The position numbers were made by a program, and so were the translations under genes. Of a stretch of 64,000 nucleotides of DNA, positions 21,815 through 33,941 are shown in pieces. Below the pieces are notes generated by a model, which was not told the DNA's origin, made no database searches, and worked only from the letters and a program-made list of their open reading frames with translations. Each line of letters starts with the position of its first letter. The first letter of the stretch is position 1. Source of the stretch: Serpula lacrymans var. lacrymans S7.9 (Eukaryota; Basidiomycota; Agaricomycetes; Boletales; Serpulaceae); NCBI RefSeq assembly GCF_000218685.1, contig NW_006763299.1, positions 124,001 to 188,000 on the forward strand, in the 5' to 3' direction.

Positions 21815-23300
21815 TTACTGAGAGAACCCTGGAAGGGGTACATTTTCCTTCTGACTTGTGCGAGGCTTTTTTTGGATAGCCCTTGTATCATCCTTGCTCT
21901 TCGTCTTGATGACTCTTGCATCCTCCTCCGTCCTGACCTCCTCCTGCCTCTTCAACTCTCGCTTCTATATCTTGGCTGCTTCCCGCAGCTCCTTGTCCTG
22001 ATGATCTACATCAGCTAACACCTTCAAAGCTTCCTCCCCATATCGATCCACAAGTGCCCAAGGTGCAGGCAGGACCTCACAAATCTCTTCAAGTGATTTC
22101 CACCGGCGGTTTGAAGCAAGGGACGTCAATGTGGGGTCAGGGATAAGGACATCACCTGTGAATGAACGGTATAAGAAGTCACGGCGTCGGACTTGAGCAC
22201 GCCAATGCTGGAGTGCAGCCTTGGCACAGCTCAAGTGCTGTAATATTCGTCGCACAGGTTCTTGAGTTATGGTGTGCATGGGTCTTTTGCCTGTTTCATT
22301 GATAGCTGTGCTGGGTGTGTCATCAGACAGTTCTGTATGTATACTGATGGGACTGTTGGGAGATGAGGATGGGGGTGTATCTGAGTGCATCTTCTCACAG
22401 TTATCGCAGCAAGGACCTGTCGGAGCTAATGGGCGTAAATAGGTGTAAGTGATAGCCGGCACAGCTTGCCTTACCTGATTGTCCTGGTGGGTTGTCAAAA
22501 TGCCTATTAGCAACAAGCCTTCGACAACCTTTTGTTTCGATCCATTCACGCAAGGATGCCTCAATTTTTTTCTTGAACTGTAGGTCTTCTTCTGGTGTTT
22601 CAAGCTCCAGGTCGGTTTTTTTCCCTCCTTCAACTACACACTCTCCATCTGACAAAGGTTCTTCTTTGACCACCACACTAACGCCTACCTTACAGAGCAC
22701 TGAGGCCTTGACAAGCAAAATGGCTCGATCTTGCATTGAATGGAGCCGTGCTGCCCAACCAGCTCTCTGCATCCAATTGGTGAGGGATTTGGGCACTCCA
22801 AACTGGATTACCAATTCAATGTCAGGTATGTCCAAACCCTACACAAACATTCTAAGCGGTTGTTCAACTAATGCTTTTTTCACCTTACCATCCCACCAAT
22901 CTCTGTTACAACCAACAATCTGGTTGTTGCTTCACAAAATCTTTGCAAGACAGTCTTCTTGGTGCGCACAGAATGTCGTGAATTCAAGAAGTTGACTAGA
23001 GCCTGTAAACTCTCAGGTAAGAGTTTCCTGAGATGCCGGTGTGCAGCCTGTGAGTTTTTTACAGTATTTACAAATACCAAGGTCCGTGGTATATCTTCCA
23101 GTCTTTTGGCGTTACTCACCAGAAAATTTAAAGGTGAATAGTCTTTGGAGTTGGGGATATAACAAACTTCATGAGTGATATTTGGTCGGTCATTCCCCAA
23201 GTTTAAATGAAAAGATTTTGCTGAGTCAATATGTAGCTTTGACCGAACATCAGCCCACCTTGTATGCTGACATTCTCGTGCTGGCTATGGTACAGACTCG
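21815..23300 (-). pseudogene. RecQ-like DNA helicase, C-terminal half
   Basis: The minus strand encodes the second helicase lobe and C-terminal region of the RecQ-like proteins abundant in mushrooms. From about 23300: LGNDRPNITHEV, PRTLVFVNTVKNSQAAHRHL, then after a GT-AG intron GLDIPDIELVIQFGVPKSL and NWMQRAGWAARLHSMQDRA (motifs V-VI), REWIETKGCRRLVANRHFDN, a second intron, a Cys motif PCCDNC, and PDPTLTSLASNRRW...VDRYGEEAL. Motif VI should read QRAGRAAR; the Arg is Trp here. A TAG at 21965-21967 precedes a basic tail open to 21815. The ATPase lobe is missing: homology ends where the minisatellite region begins. Confidence 0.75.
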
Positions 23301-23479
23301 GACATCCCATAACCACTGTAAACATTAAGATACTACTGTGCAAAATATTTCAAAATATGGTCCAGGTATGATATCCCGTAAAATGGTGGGATATCACCAT
23401 ATTCCAGTAAATAGTTATTGATTCATCCATATTATATGCATATTATATGGGATATATAGCTGTGTAATGCCATCCTGAA

Positions 23480-23938
23480 CTAGATTGATATGGTGCAGGG
23501 GCAGATTACCATATGGTGAAATATCACCATATTTTCAAAATTGGTATGGTTCATTCAAGACATACACTGTAATATGATTTTATAGCACAATACTTGGATG
23601 AACTGATATGGTACATGGAGGACATCCCTATGCAATATGGTGCAATAACACCATACCTCAATTGATGGTATGGTATGTGGAGGATATCTCAAAGTGAGAT
23701 GGTGGGATATCACCATACCTGAATTGATGGTATGGTATGTGGAGGACATCTCTATGCAATATGGTGTAATAACGCCATACCTCAATCAACAGTATGGTAT
23801 GTGGAGGACATCTCAGAGTGAGATGGTGCAATAACACCATACTTTAATCAATGGTATGGTACATGGAAGACATCTCTATGTCATATGGTGCAATGTTACC
23901 ATACTTCAATTGACACTATAGTGTACAGAAGACATATC
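23480..23938. repeat. 62-bp tandem repeat (minisatellite)
   Basis: The word TATGGTATGT or a close variant recurs at 23545, 23607, 23669, 23731, 23793, 23855 and 23917, an exact 62-bp period over seven units, with a more degenerate unit upstream near 23489. Each unit contains a dyad of the form ATGGTG...CACCAT and a GGAGGACATCTC-like block. The array ends at the LTR boundary 23939. Confidence 0.85.
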
Positions 23939-24565
23939 TGTCAGGTAACAAATACAAAGCTATATAACAACGTTAAATGCCTGGCCAAGTCCTTGCAGAA
24001 GGCGATGGATCAGGGTATTGAGATTGAAGAGTATCGGTATAGGCACAAATCCAAACTAATATTGAACTAAGGAATAATACATCAAGTATGGACTCCTTAT
24101 ATAATGAACAGTGAGGGTCAGACTGGAAAAGAGAGAGAGTAAGAAAGTGGTCTGACCAAACAACTAACCAATCAGAAAAGAAAGAGAAAGTGGTCCGATC
24201 AATTGTATTTACTAATCATGTGAGAGAGAGTCTTGGTAAGAGATGTACAATTGGCTGTATCAGTAAGCCCATGACAAGACACTGAGTCACAGCCTACATT
24301 GCTGATTAATATCCCTCTGAAGTATTCCCGGACATAGCATTGGATCATTGCTATGTCATTTGGATATCTTCTCAAGGGTCTACAACGATTCTCCTTTGCT
24401 GTAAGTACAATAGGATGTGAGTATGAATGGAGAATAAGAAGAAAAAAGATAAGAGTAATAAGATACCAGCTGTGATCTTTAGTCCAAGGGCAAGAGGAGT
24501 GACAGGGAATGAGTTAGATAGCCATGACATGATGGGAATGCGATGGGAAAAATCAATTCCTCACA
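23939..24565 (-). repeat. 3' LTR of a second E1-family element
   Basis: A 627-bp copy of the LTR at 16234-16862 in reverse orientation, from TGTCAGGTAACA to ...TTCCTCACA. It directly follows pol-derived sequence at 24566-24926, with a purine-rich AAAAAGGGAGCTAA on the minus strand next to it as the likely polypurine tract, so it is a 3' LTR. Confidence 0.85.
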
Positions 24566-24926
24566 TTAGCTCCCTTTTTATAAGACTCGTGTCCTCATGA
24601 GTCTGGAAGCGGCACTTTGGAACTTGTTGGTAATCCAATCAAAAAGCATCGGAGATTTAGAAGTTGCGGTGTAATTTTCATAGGGACGGAAATGAAGTGA
24701 AGCGGTGATGATGTGAGGGGCAGCAGAATGTGTTTTATGGAAAGTGGAAATTGGAGACGTGGGTAAGATTGGTGTTGGGTTCCCAAGTACACTCTGAGAC
24801 CAGATAACCATGCCAGTGAACCAAGTATTTGTGTTTAGCACCTTGTAGTTTGTCTAGATGCGACTATACTTTCTACTTTGTATTTGTCTACTCTTTCAAT
24901 GATTTCAGGCGGTGGTCTCAAGGAGA
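24566..24926 (-). pseudogene. pol: pol 3' end (chromodomain region) of an E1-family element
   Basis: The minus-strand reading resembles the last part of E2 pol: IIERVDKYKVESIVASRQ, then in another frame KYLVHWHGYLVSECTWEPN (E2: DYFVHWKGYPITERTWEPD), and LHFRPYENYTATSKSPMLFD (E2: LRFRPYENFTTTTKKPRLFD). This is a chromodomain-like motif near the integrase C-terminus. Element G2 starts at 24927, cutting off everything upstream. Confidence 0.75.
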
Positions 24927-25343
24927 TGTTACGATAACACAATTTTCGGACCTTTCCTTTGATTTTCATTCTCCGCTTTAACCTTTTTACTATAGTTCAC
25001 ACTCCACGCCATGCGGCACTTTCCTTTTTTGTTCTAACTCCACCTTCTCGCGCAGCGCTGCCTTTATTCTTCTTTTAGACTCAAACTCTCTCATGCAGTG
25101 GAGCTGGTCACACGGGCTGCGCCCTCTGACATCATCAGCCCCTGCTTTTATCAACTGTACACTACATAGGTACAAACACTCTGTATTAGTATAAATACCC
25201 CAATAGATCAAGGAGACTCCTCAGCGAGTCCTCCTGTTGTTAACCAACAAACTCTTTGCAGCCTAAGGGGTAACCACTCCCTCATCACTACCTTTATAGT
25301 GTGTTCTTGTGTGCACCAGAGTAACTAACTCCTGGTTGTTACA
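24927..25343 (+). repeat. G2 5' LTR
   Basis: A 417-bp LTR, TGTTACGATAACAC to GGTTGTTACA, with TATAAATACC near 25189 as likely promoter. By eye it differs from the 3' LTR at roughly ten positions, including a run difference (TGTTAACC versus TGTATAC). Confidence 0.95.
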
Positions 25344-25880
25344 TTAGGACTCGCTCTTCTACTCTCTTGCATGTTGTGCAAAAAGTCCCACTGGGCACCC
25401 GGACTCATGAGGACGGATGATTTCGTAACCTGGTTCCTGGCCCTCTCCATCCAAGGGGGTCTAGGGAATGAATATGCAGTGGAGTTGTTGGAGCGCAATG
25501 TGTCACCAGCCATTGCCCGACAGCTCTACATACAAGATATGTGGAGCAAGAACCTTGCAGCAGCTGCTGAGGAGGTTCGAAAAATTGGTAGGGCCATAGA
25601 GCTCTACGATATGCAATTTGGTGGCGGGTCCACCACCAAAAACAATGAATCCCAGAGGCGCCCTGGGTCATCAAACCATCATAATCACTCTCACGGGTTC
25701 AAGCCGTTTGGGCTGCAACCAGGGCAGGGAGCCCCTATGGATATCAGCACGGTCCAGGGCGGACAGATGCACAGATTCAAAGGGAACTACTACAATTGCG
25801 GCCAAGAGGGACACATGTCCTGAGATTGCAGAAATGGGGCGCAGGCCGCCCAACAAAAAAATAACCAAGCGTGCCAATTA
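25344..25880 (+). pseudogene. gag: G2 gag, N-terminally truncated
   Basis: The frame is open from the LTR edge and includes a capsid-like stretch (TWFLALSIQGGLGNEYAVEL) and a QGAPMDISTVQGG linker before the zinc knuckle. The knuckle reads YYNCGQEGHMS, stop, DC: the first Cys of CX2CX4HX4C is Tyr, and a TGA at 25821-25823 stands where Arg (CGA) is expected. Both changes are transitions. The first roughly two thirds of a normal gag are missing. Confidence 0.75.
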
Positions 25881-26011
25881 GAAACCAAGAAACCGGACGA
25901 TCGGCTCCATTCTTTGGCCGGTCGTTCTTACGACGAGATCCGGGCCTTCTTCTACGATCAGCAGGCCGCTGAAATGAAGGCTCAGGGAAAAGAATTCGGA
26001 GCTTAGGTCAC

Positions 26012-29000
26012 TTGGGTACCTTTGCTCCACAAAACAATGAAGTAAACCACAACAAAGTGGCCCCTGCTCCGGGGTGTTGCACGAGCAATAATGGAAAGAA
26101 AGGGGTGGCTCCCCAATTTGTAAATAGATTTCTAAATTTATCTGAAATATGTATTTGTATGAAGCATTGTGACTGTAATATTTATGATACTACCGCTGCA
26201 CCAGCGTCTCCCTTGGAGTGTGGCCCCGGCGAGACAAACAATAGGGTGCTTGATTCTGGTAAAAATAAAATACAAAAACATGTAACTTTCAATACCTCTT
26301 CCTCTTCGTTAGAGCCACCCTTTCCCAAAATCCCAAGGTGTGTGTTGATGCGCACATATATATTCCAAAAGGAGATCCGTTTAGACGTTGGTGTGGAAAA
26401 CTTTGCCTGGGGCATAGTACACCCAACTAGTGCGCTGCTTGATTCAGGCGCTAACGGAATCTTCATAGATCAGGTCTGGGCAGAGCAGATTGGACTCCCC
26501 CTTGTAAAATTAGATGTATCTATTCCCGCCTATAACGTTGACAGTACACTTAACGCAGGTGGCTGTATCTCACACAAATGTTCCTTTGTTGTCGAGTACC
26601 AAGGACACAGGGAACGAGTCACTGCCGAAGCTACCCAAATAGGGAAGATTAATTTAATCTTGGGCTGGACCTGGCTATTTAAACACAATCCTGATATTGA
26701 CTGGCAGACAGGGGTTGTCACATTGTCACATTGCCCTCAGGAGTGTGTGAACTTGGGTAGGCCAAATCACGTCCGTCACAATGAGCGTCTTGAAAAGATA
26801 AACGCTGGTCACGTTTATGAGCTCAGATCTTTAGAAAAGATTGACAATGACAATGATGAGGTAAAACCCGAAGAAGAGATTAAGAGGCTGGTACCTCCCG
26901 AGTACCATGACTTCTGGAAAGTCTTTTCAAAACATAAATCAGAGCGCTTCCCAGAGGCTAAGCCTTGGGACCATGCAATAGATTTGAAGGACACTTTCAA
27001 ACCGAGAAAAGGACACATGATTCCCCTCTCTGCTCCAGAAAGAGATGAGGTCTCAAGTTTCATAGATGAACAGCTTAGGAAGGGTTACATCAGACCTTCC
27101 AAAAGCCCTATGACGTCCCCAATGTTCTTCATTCCTAAAAAGGATAATAAGAAGTGCATGATTATGGATTATTGTTACGTGAATGAGCACACGGTTAAAA
27201 ATGCGTATCCGCTGCCTTTGATCAGTCAGCTAGTAGACAAATTGGCTGGTGCCAAAATCTTAACAAAGATGGATCTCAGATGGGGGTACAATAATGTACG
27301 GATCAAAGAAGAAGATGCTTGGAAGGCCGCGTTCATGTGCCACCGAGGATCCTTCGAACCCCTCATTATGTTCTTTGGGTTAACCAACTCACCGGCAACC
27401 TTCCAGAGCATGATAAATGAAATCTTTGCGGATATGGAAAACTGTGTTATCATTTACATTGACGATTTGTTGATATTTACGAAGTCGGATGATGAGGCTG
27501 GGCATGACAGGATCATGCAAAAAGTCCTTTGACGCTTACGGGAACGGGACCTATTTGTCAAACCCGAAAAATGTAATTTTAAAGTGAAGGAAGTAGACTT
27601 CCTCGGTATGATCATAGGCCAGAACAGAATCAGGATGGATCCTGAGAAAGTTCAAGCCATATTGGACTGGCCAGAACCTACTCGCGTAAAAGGAGTTAGG
27701 GCCTTCCTTGGCTTAGGAAATTTCTACCGAAGGTTTATCAAAAACTTCGCAAAAATCACGAGACTGTTGAACGATCTCACTAAAAAGGATATCATTTGGC
27801 ACTGGGGCGCCAAAGAACGAGAAGCTTCTGATAAGCTTAAACAGGCATTTACAACAGTGCCCATATTAGCATTTCCAGAATTAGACAAGGAGTTCCGGCT
27901 AGAAACTGACTCTTCTGATTTTGCTACTGGGGCTGTTTTGTCAATCAAATGCCCTGACGATCTTTGGAGGCCTTGTGCCTATTTATTGCATAGTTTGTCA
28001 CCTACGGAGCGCAACTATCAAATTTACGACAAAGAGATGCTGGCCATCATTAGAGCCTTAGAGCACTGGCGGCACTACTTAGAAGGTGCTAGACACCAAT
28101 TTGAAATTTGGACCGATCATAAGAATCTGGAGTATTTTATGACGGCCCGAGACTTGAACCGAAGACAGGCCCGCTATGCTGTATATTTGTCAAGGTTTAA
28201 TTATAAATTAATTCATAAGCCTGGAAGCTCTATGGGGAAAGCGGACGCTTTGTCCAGAAGAGAGGATCATGCCAACAGCATCAAAGATGACAACAAAGGT
28301 GTTACCCTGATAGACCAATCAAGGGTTGCCAATGTTAGAATTGGGCAGGATTCCAATCTTCTGGAAGTCTTCAAGAAAGACATCTCCACAGAAGAGAAAG
28401 CGCACCTTGATGGCAATGAAAACTATTTATGGGAAGACGGGCTCTTCCATTTTAAAAACAAAATCTATGTGCCTGAGTCTGCAAGGATCAAGGCAATAGA
28501 TAGACATCATGACACTCCAGTGGCTGGGCACCCTGGGTGGCAACGAACAATGGAGTTGATCTCCAGAAACTATATGTGGCCTGGCATGGTCAAAGACATA
28601 CAGGAATACGTAAAATCCTGTCTGAGATGTGCTATGGCTAAGAATTCTCATCAACCGCCGGCTGGTAAACTTATGCCGAATCCAATACCAGCTGGTCCCT
28701 GGCAGGATATATTGGTTGATTTCACAACAGATCTGCCCGAGTCGAATGGGTATGATTCAGTAATGGTGGTAGTAGATCGTTTCTCCAAGGAAGTAGTATT
28801 CATTCCCACCAACAAAACCATTACCGCCGCTGGTACGGCAGATTTATTTAAAGACTTTGTATGGTCTATCCATGGATTACCAGAAACGGTTATTTCCGAT
28901 AGAGGACCTCAATTTGCTAGCGAATTTACAAAATAATTATGCCGGATGCTGGGCATCAAACCTAAATTATCAACAGTGTTCCATCTGCAGACTGATGGAC

Positions 29001-29865
29001 AAACAGAGAGACTCAACCAGCAGTTGAAACAATATCTCCAGATATTTATTAATGACAGGCAGACAGATTGGGCCAGGTGGCTAAAGATAGCCCAGTTCTC
29101 TTATAATATCAAACAGTCGTCAGCTACAGGAAAGGCACCATTCGAGGTTACTAGATTGTACCTCCCCAGAATGGGTGTAGAACCTGGTAAAAGCAAGAAC
29201 GAGGCTGCTGGGAGCATGGCCAAAAACATGAAGTTTGTCCTGGACAAAACGCGCAAGGCACTATTTAAAACTGCAGAGCAGATGAAAAACAGGGCAGAGA
29301 GTAGATGCTCTAAGGCCCCTGACTACAAGGTTGGCGACCTGGTCTGGTCAGATACTGACCACTTAAAATTAAAAGATCGGCAGTCTAGAAAACTGACCAA
29401 AAAGTGGATTGGTCCTTACCGGATTAAGGAAGTCAAACCTAATGCGGTGGAGCTGGAACTCCCAAAACAAATGAAGGTAGTACCCACGGTCAATATTAGC
29501 CGTGTGAAACCTTACAAAGGGCCGCTGCTGGGACAGCGCATAGACCGGCCTGGACCAGTTGTAGTCACCCAGGAAGGTGAAGAAGAGTTCAAAGTCGAAC
29601 GGGTGATGGACACACACTTGAAGCGTGGAAAACTAGAATTCTAGTCCTATGGAAGGCCTATGGAGACGGGGACAGAACATGGGAACCAGAAACCCATCTG
29701 GACAATTCCCGCGACACTGTTAGCAAATTTTATTCTAAAAACCCCTCGGCTCCTAGGAAGCTTAGAGGCATGGACTCAAAACTTTTTAATTCCCTTTTTC
29801 AACCTATGCCCAAAAATTTAACTACCACCTCCGGTATTTGGTCTCGCCTGGAAGTCGAGCCTTAG
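26012..29865 (+). pseudogene. pol: G2 pol: protease, RT, RNase H, integrase, chromodomain-like tail
   Basis: Open segments 26012-27532, 27584-28936 and 28946-29644 form one polyprotein. Domains in order: retropepsin (LLDSGANGIFID), reverse transcriptase (FFGLTNSPATFQ, IYIDDLLIF), RNase H (ETDSSDFATGAVLS, WTDHKNLEYF), integrase HHCC (HHDTPVAGHP...CLRCAMAK), integrase core (DFTTDLPESNGYDSVMVVVD, VISDRGPQFASEF, QTDGQTERLNQQL) and a chromodomain-like end (WKAYGDGDRTWEPE) in a shifted frame. In-frame stops are TGA at 27530-27532 (expected Arg) and TAA at 28934-28936 (expected Glu). RT and integrase catalytic residues are still present. Confidence 0.9.
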
Positions 29866-29876
29866 AAGGGGGGTAG

Positions 29877-30292
29877 TGTTACGATAACACAATTTTCGGA
29901 CCTTTCCTTTAATTTTCATTCTCCGCTTTAACCTTTTTACTATAGTTCACACTCCACGCCATGCGGCACTTTCCTTTTTTGTTCTAACTCCACCTTCTCG
30001 CGCAGCGCTGCCTTTATTCTTCTTTTAGACTCAAACTCTCTCATGCAGTGGAGCTGGTCACACGGGCTGCGCCCTCTGACATCATCAGCCCCTGCTTTTA
30101 TCAACTGTACACTACATAGGTACAAACACTCTGTATTAGTATAAATACCCCAATAGATCAGGAGACTCCTCAGTGAGTCCTCCTGTTGTATACAAACAAA
30201 CTCTCTGCAGCTTAAGGGGTAACCACTCCCCCATCACTACCTTTATAGTGTGTTTTTGTGTGCGCCAGAGTAACTAACTCTTGGTTGTTACA
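29877..30292 (+). repeat. G2 3' LTR
   Basis: A 416-bp copy of the 5' LTR with matching ends, preceded by the polypurine tract at about 29866-29876. Confidence 0.95.
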
Positions 30293-30995
30293 GCCAGGCC
30301 ATTTTAGACAACCCAGTTGGGTGACAGGATGATGAGTGGTGAAGAGTGCAACAGATTACTGAGATGCAGTGTGGTCTTACCTCCACTCTTAATAGATATC
30401 TAAGCTATTATTAAATCTTGATAATTCTGCCCTCTAAGGTCCAGATGGATTTGAGGCATCCATGAGACATCTTTAGGCATATATTTACATATAGCAATGC
30501 TATTATCTACTTGAAGATTGGTATACCCAGGTCAAAGACATTTGTCTCTGTGCTCTCTTTTGGTTTCTTTGTCACAGATGGTGCACCGATGCTGAAAACA
30601 AGCCCTCCTTTTCCACTATATCCTGGTTTCAATGTTCAGACACTGGTGGCGTTGAATTTTCAGCTTTTGATGATGACTTGTGTACACTAGGGACCCTATG
30701 TCAAAGACTGAGGGCCTGGGCATCCCTAACTTTGTGCTCCCAGGGTTGTTACGATTAGGCCTCTTACATGGCACCCCAACATCAAAAATCTTTTTCCCGG
30801 GGTTGCTGTTAGGTCTCCTGGAGGGCACCCCAATATTGGAGACATTTTTCCCATTACAATGAGGTCTCTTGCACGGCACCCCAATATCAATGATATTGTT
30901 TGTAAGAGTGGGTGCTGGGGAGAGATCTGAGGAAGGCCCTGGGGAGGGCACGGAGGAAGGACCCAGGGAGCATTCGGAGGAATCCCGGGAGCATT
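30293..30995. other. unassigned segment with a short coding-like repeat
   Basis: No gene is supported. A minus-strand frame running in from the copia remnant crosses 30697-30891, where three to four imperfect units of about 54 nt encode IDIGVPCKRP, SNIGVPSRRP and FDVGVPCKRP, a basic repeated motif of unknown origin. Confidence 0.4.
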
Positions 30996-31074
30996 CTATT
31001 AAGAATAAAGCTTGAAGGAAGTGTCTAGCCACTTGCTGAGAGCAATCAGGGACTGGAACTAGAGTCCAATGTGA
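30996..31074. repeat. 79-bp direct repeat, left copy
   Basis: Identical to 35107-35185 except for one transition (AAGAATAAAG versus AAGAACAAAG). The pair brackets the copia remnant. Here the sequence is fused in frame to the broken reverse transcriptase. Confidence 0.85.
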
Positions 31075-33941
31075 CACATATCTGGCCTTGTAGCGCTCAA
31101 CAGTGCCATCTGAGTTGCACTTGATCTTGAAGACCCACTTGCCACCAATAGCCTTAACTCCAGGAGGTAGTTCCACTAGTGACCAAGTACCATTGCGCTC
31201 ATGAGCTTGAAGCTCTTCCATGGCTGCCTCTCTCTATTTATCTGCATCAGGACGCTTCATTGCATCTGCAAATGACCTAGGCTCAGCAGAGTCTCCAAAG
31301 TGTGCCACTTCATCATCAACTGCCTCAGAATCACTGTCATCACTCTCAATGGCAGGAGTAGGTTGTCTGTGTTGAAGCCACCATGGTCTAGGTGGTCTCC
31401 TAGCCCTTACAGGGCGTCTCAGTGCAATAGGCAAGTCAGGAGAAGGTGAGCGATGAGGAGGGTGATTTGGAAGCTCAGGAGGTTGATTCACAGGTGGTTT
31501 TGCATCAAGGTCCAAATGAGGCCCATTGTCAGGCAATGGCTGAGGCTGCTGAAGTGCAGCTGGTGGGCCCATATCCCCCCCTGGACCTGGTGCAGGGACA
31601 TCCTCAATCAGGCCCAATGGCATGGATAGCGAAGGTGGAGTGGGAGGTGGAGGTGGGACATTGTCAGAAGACCTCTTCAGGCCAGGGAAGTAGCGCTCAT
31701 CAAAATCAGCTCTCTCAGAGATAACAGTGTGCTTGGTGGTAGGATTGTAGAATTTCCATCCCTTGTACCCCTCAGGGTAACCAATAAACACACATTTCTC
31801 TGTATGAGAGCCAAAGACGCCTCTTTTGTCCTTTTGCACATGCACATAGGCAGTGCAGCCCCAAACGCGAAGGTGAGACGTGTCAGGCTTGCGTCCATAC
31901 CACAACTCAAATGGAGTGGCATGGGCCACTGCATCAGTGGGACACCTGTTCCAGACATGCACCAAAGCGGACAGACATTCACCCCAAAAGCTGTTAGGCA
32001 ATGCAGACTCTGATAACATGGCAGTGATACGCTCAGTCAGAAGTCTGTTTGCTCGCTCTGCCACACCATTCTGCTGAGGACAATTCCTGGTGGTATGCTG
32101 TCTGACAATCCCATGGTCATCTGTGAATTGCTCAAATTCCTTGGACATGTACTCTCCCCCTTTGTCATCGCGCAGAGCCTTGATTTTACGCTCCAATTGA
32201 GTCTCAGCATAAGCCTTGAATCTCTTGAAAGCATCAAAGACATCTGACTTGGCCTTGAGAGGCACAACAACACGGAATCAACTGTGATCGTCAATGAAGG
32301 TGACCCAGTAGCAATAACCAGAGAATGTGGGGGAAGAGACTTGGTGTACATCAGAACGGATGAGGTCCAAAGGATGAGCAGAGCGAGTATCAGATGAGGG
32401 GAATGGATTGACATGCATCTTGCCAGACAAGCACGGTTCACAGACAGGATCAGGAGCAGCCTTGGATTCCAGTGTAAGCCCAGTGACCAGATCTCTCTGT
32501 ATCAGTCTCTTGACATCAGCATGATGGTGGTGAGCCAATCTGCGATGCCAGAGCATCAAATCAAGTGGTATAGTCGCAGTAAAATGTCCCAATTCAACAC
32601 AAGCAGCAGTAGATCCATCAAGGAATGCTGCATTGTTGTCATTGATAGTTGCAGTGAACAAGAGAGTGTTGTCACGCATAAAGGACATGGAATAAGACGA
32701 AATAGTGCCATTGAAACCACTTTGACGAGTTAAATACAAGACTGAGAGGAGATTATTTCGAAAATCTGGTACATGGAGCACTCTAGAGAATTCCACAGCC
32801 CTAGCCACTTTGCCATTCATCACAGGATTAAACACCACAGTACCAACACCAGCTGAATATACAACAGTGTGATCAGCCAGCTTGATTGGCACACAATATG
32901 GGGTATAGTGTGAACCCAATGACGATGAGGTGTCATATGAGAAGTGGCGACTGTGTCTGCATTCCAATCAATGTCAGCATCAAGTTGGAGAGGGCAATGA
33001 GGATCAGAGGGATGAATGGAACGAAGACTTGCATTTCCAGCTGATTCAGTGACCACAGTAGATGAATTGGCATTGTTGGGCGAAGATTTGGGCTGCTGAG
33101 AGGTATTCTGAGAGTTGCTGGAGCCTGCCTGAGCCTTATTGCCACGCTTGTAGCGATTCTTAGCACCCTCCACTGCCTGTTGGCGACTAGCAATGTATCT
33201 GTGGCATTTGTCTTGGGTATGACCAAGTAAACCACAGAAATCACACTGAACGTGAGTAGAGGTGGTGGATTGGTTGCAATGATGGCAGTTAGGATGGGTG
33301 CAGGTGCTATTGGCAGTGGTAGACGAAGAATGCAAGGCAGAATCGACTTCAGCACGATGATGGTGATTGACCTCTTCAGCAAAGAAAGCATCCCTGAGCT
33401 GGGTCTTGTCCAAGGTGCCCAGAAGTAGTAGAGATGAAGTGAAGTGGGCATATTGATCAGGAAGCGCCCTAATCATGGCCATGCATGTCAATTCATCGTC
33501 CAATTCAGACAATGAGAAGCCAGTAGGACGAAGATTTTGAATCTGATGCATGCCTTTGTCAATTCTGTTCATGAGAGACTGCAGGGACTCGTCCTCCTTC
33601 TTTCTGATAGAGAAGAAGTCGTCATAGGCATTAAATCTCGTCCCAGGCTTCTTAGAGACGTGCACAATTGCCAGTTTCTCCCAGATCTTGACAGGATCAT
33701 CAATGATGCCATCAAGATGATTGCGCTGCTCTTTGGTGACATTGAGGTATAATGCACCAGCAGCCTTTTCAGCTCTCAACTCCCATTTCTCTATTGCTTC
33801 AGTGTCAGTCCCAGGACACTTTTCAGCGCCAGAGACGAGCCTCCACAGTCCCTTGGTCATCAACCAAGCTTGCATTTCACCACTCCACTGGGGGTAGTTA
33901 GTGCCAGACAAGGGATGGAACTTGGGATCAGAGTCAGACAT
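31075..33941 (-). pseudogene. Ty1/copia gag-pol, lacking most of RT and RNase H
   Basis: The minus strand encodes a copia polyprotein. Gag (32820-33941) starts MSDSDPKFHPLSGTNYPQW and has a CCHC knuckle (CDFCGLLGHTQDKC). The protease signature reads ADTVATSHMT, with Val for the Gly of D-S/T-G-A. After a frameshift near 32900 come the pre-integrase HHCC (LWHRRLAHHHH...CEPCLSGK) and integrase core to FIDDHS, a TGA at 32278-32280 (expected Arg), then ALRDDKGGEYMSKEF, CPQQNGVAERANR and a Pro-rich linker. A TAG near 31231 (expected Trp) precedes the RT start (NGTWSLVELPPG, GGKWVFKIK, RYKARYV), where coding ends at the 79-bp repeat. Confidence 0.85.

Larger units (their letters stand above)
24927..30292 (+). 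mobile_element. Ty3/gypsy element G2 with both LTRs, degenerate
   Basis: Two LTRs (24927-25343 and 29877-30292) bracket a partial gag and a full set of pol domains on the plus strand. A polypurine tract AGAAGGGGGG lies just before the 3' LTR. The internal region starts inside gag directly at the 5' LTR boundary, so primer-binding site and gag N-terminus are gone. Three in-frame stops and a late frameshift inactivate it. The flanks (GGAGA left, GCCAG right) show no target-site duplication. It interrupts the pol remnant at 24566-24926. Confidence 0.9.

Noticed and set aside
23555..23840. Minus-strand ORFs with repeated YHTIN/SSTYHT sequence
   Set aside because: These are translations of the 62-bp minisatellite and need no protein explanation.
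23489..23938. CRISPR-like array
   Set aside because: The 62-bp units are continuous tandem repeats without unique spacers, and the genome is eukaryotic.
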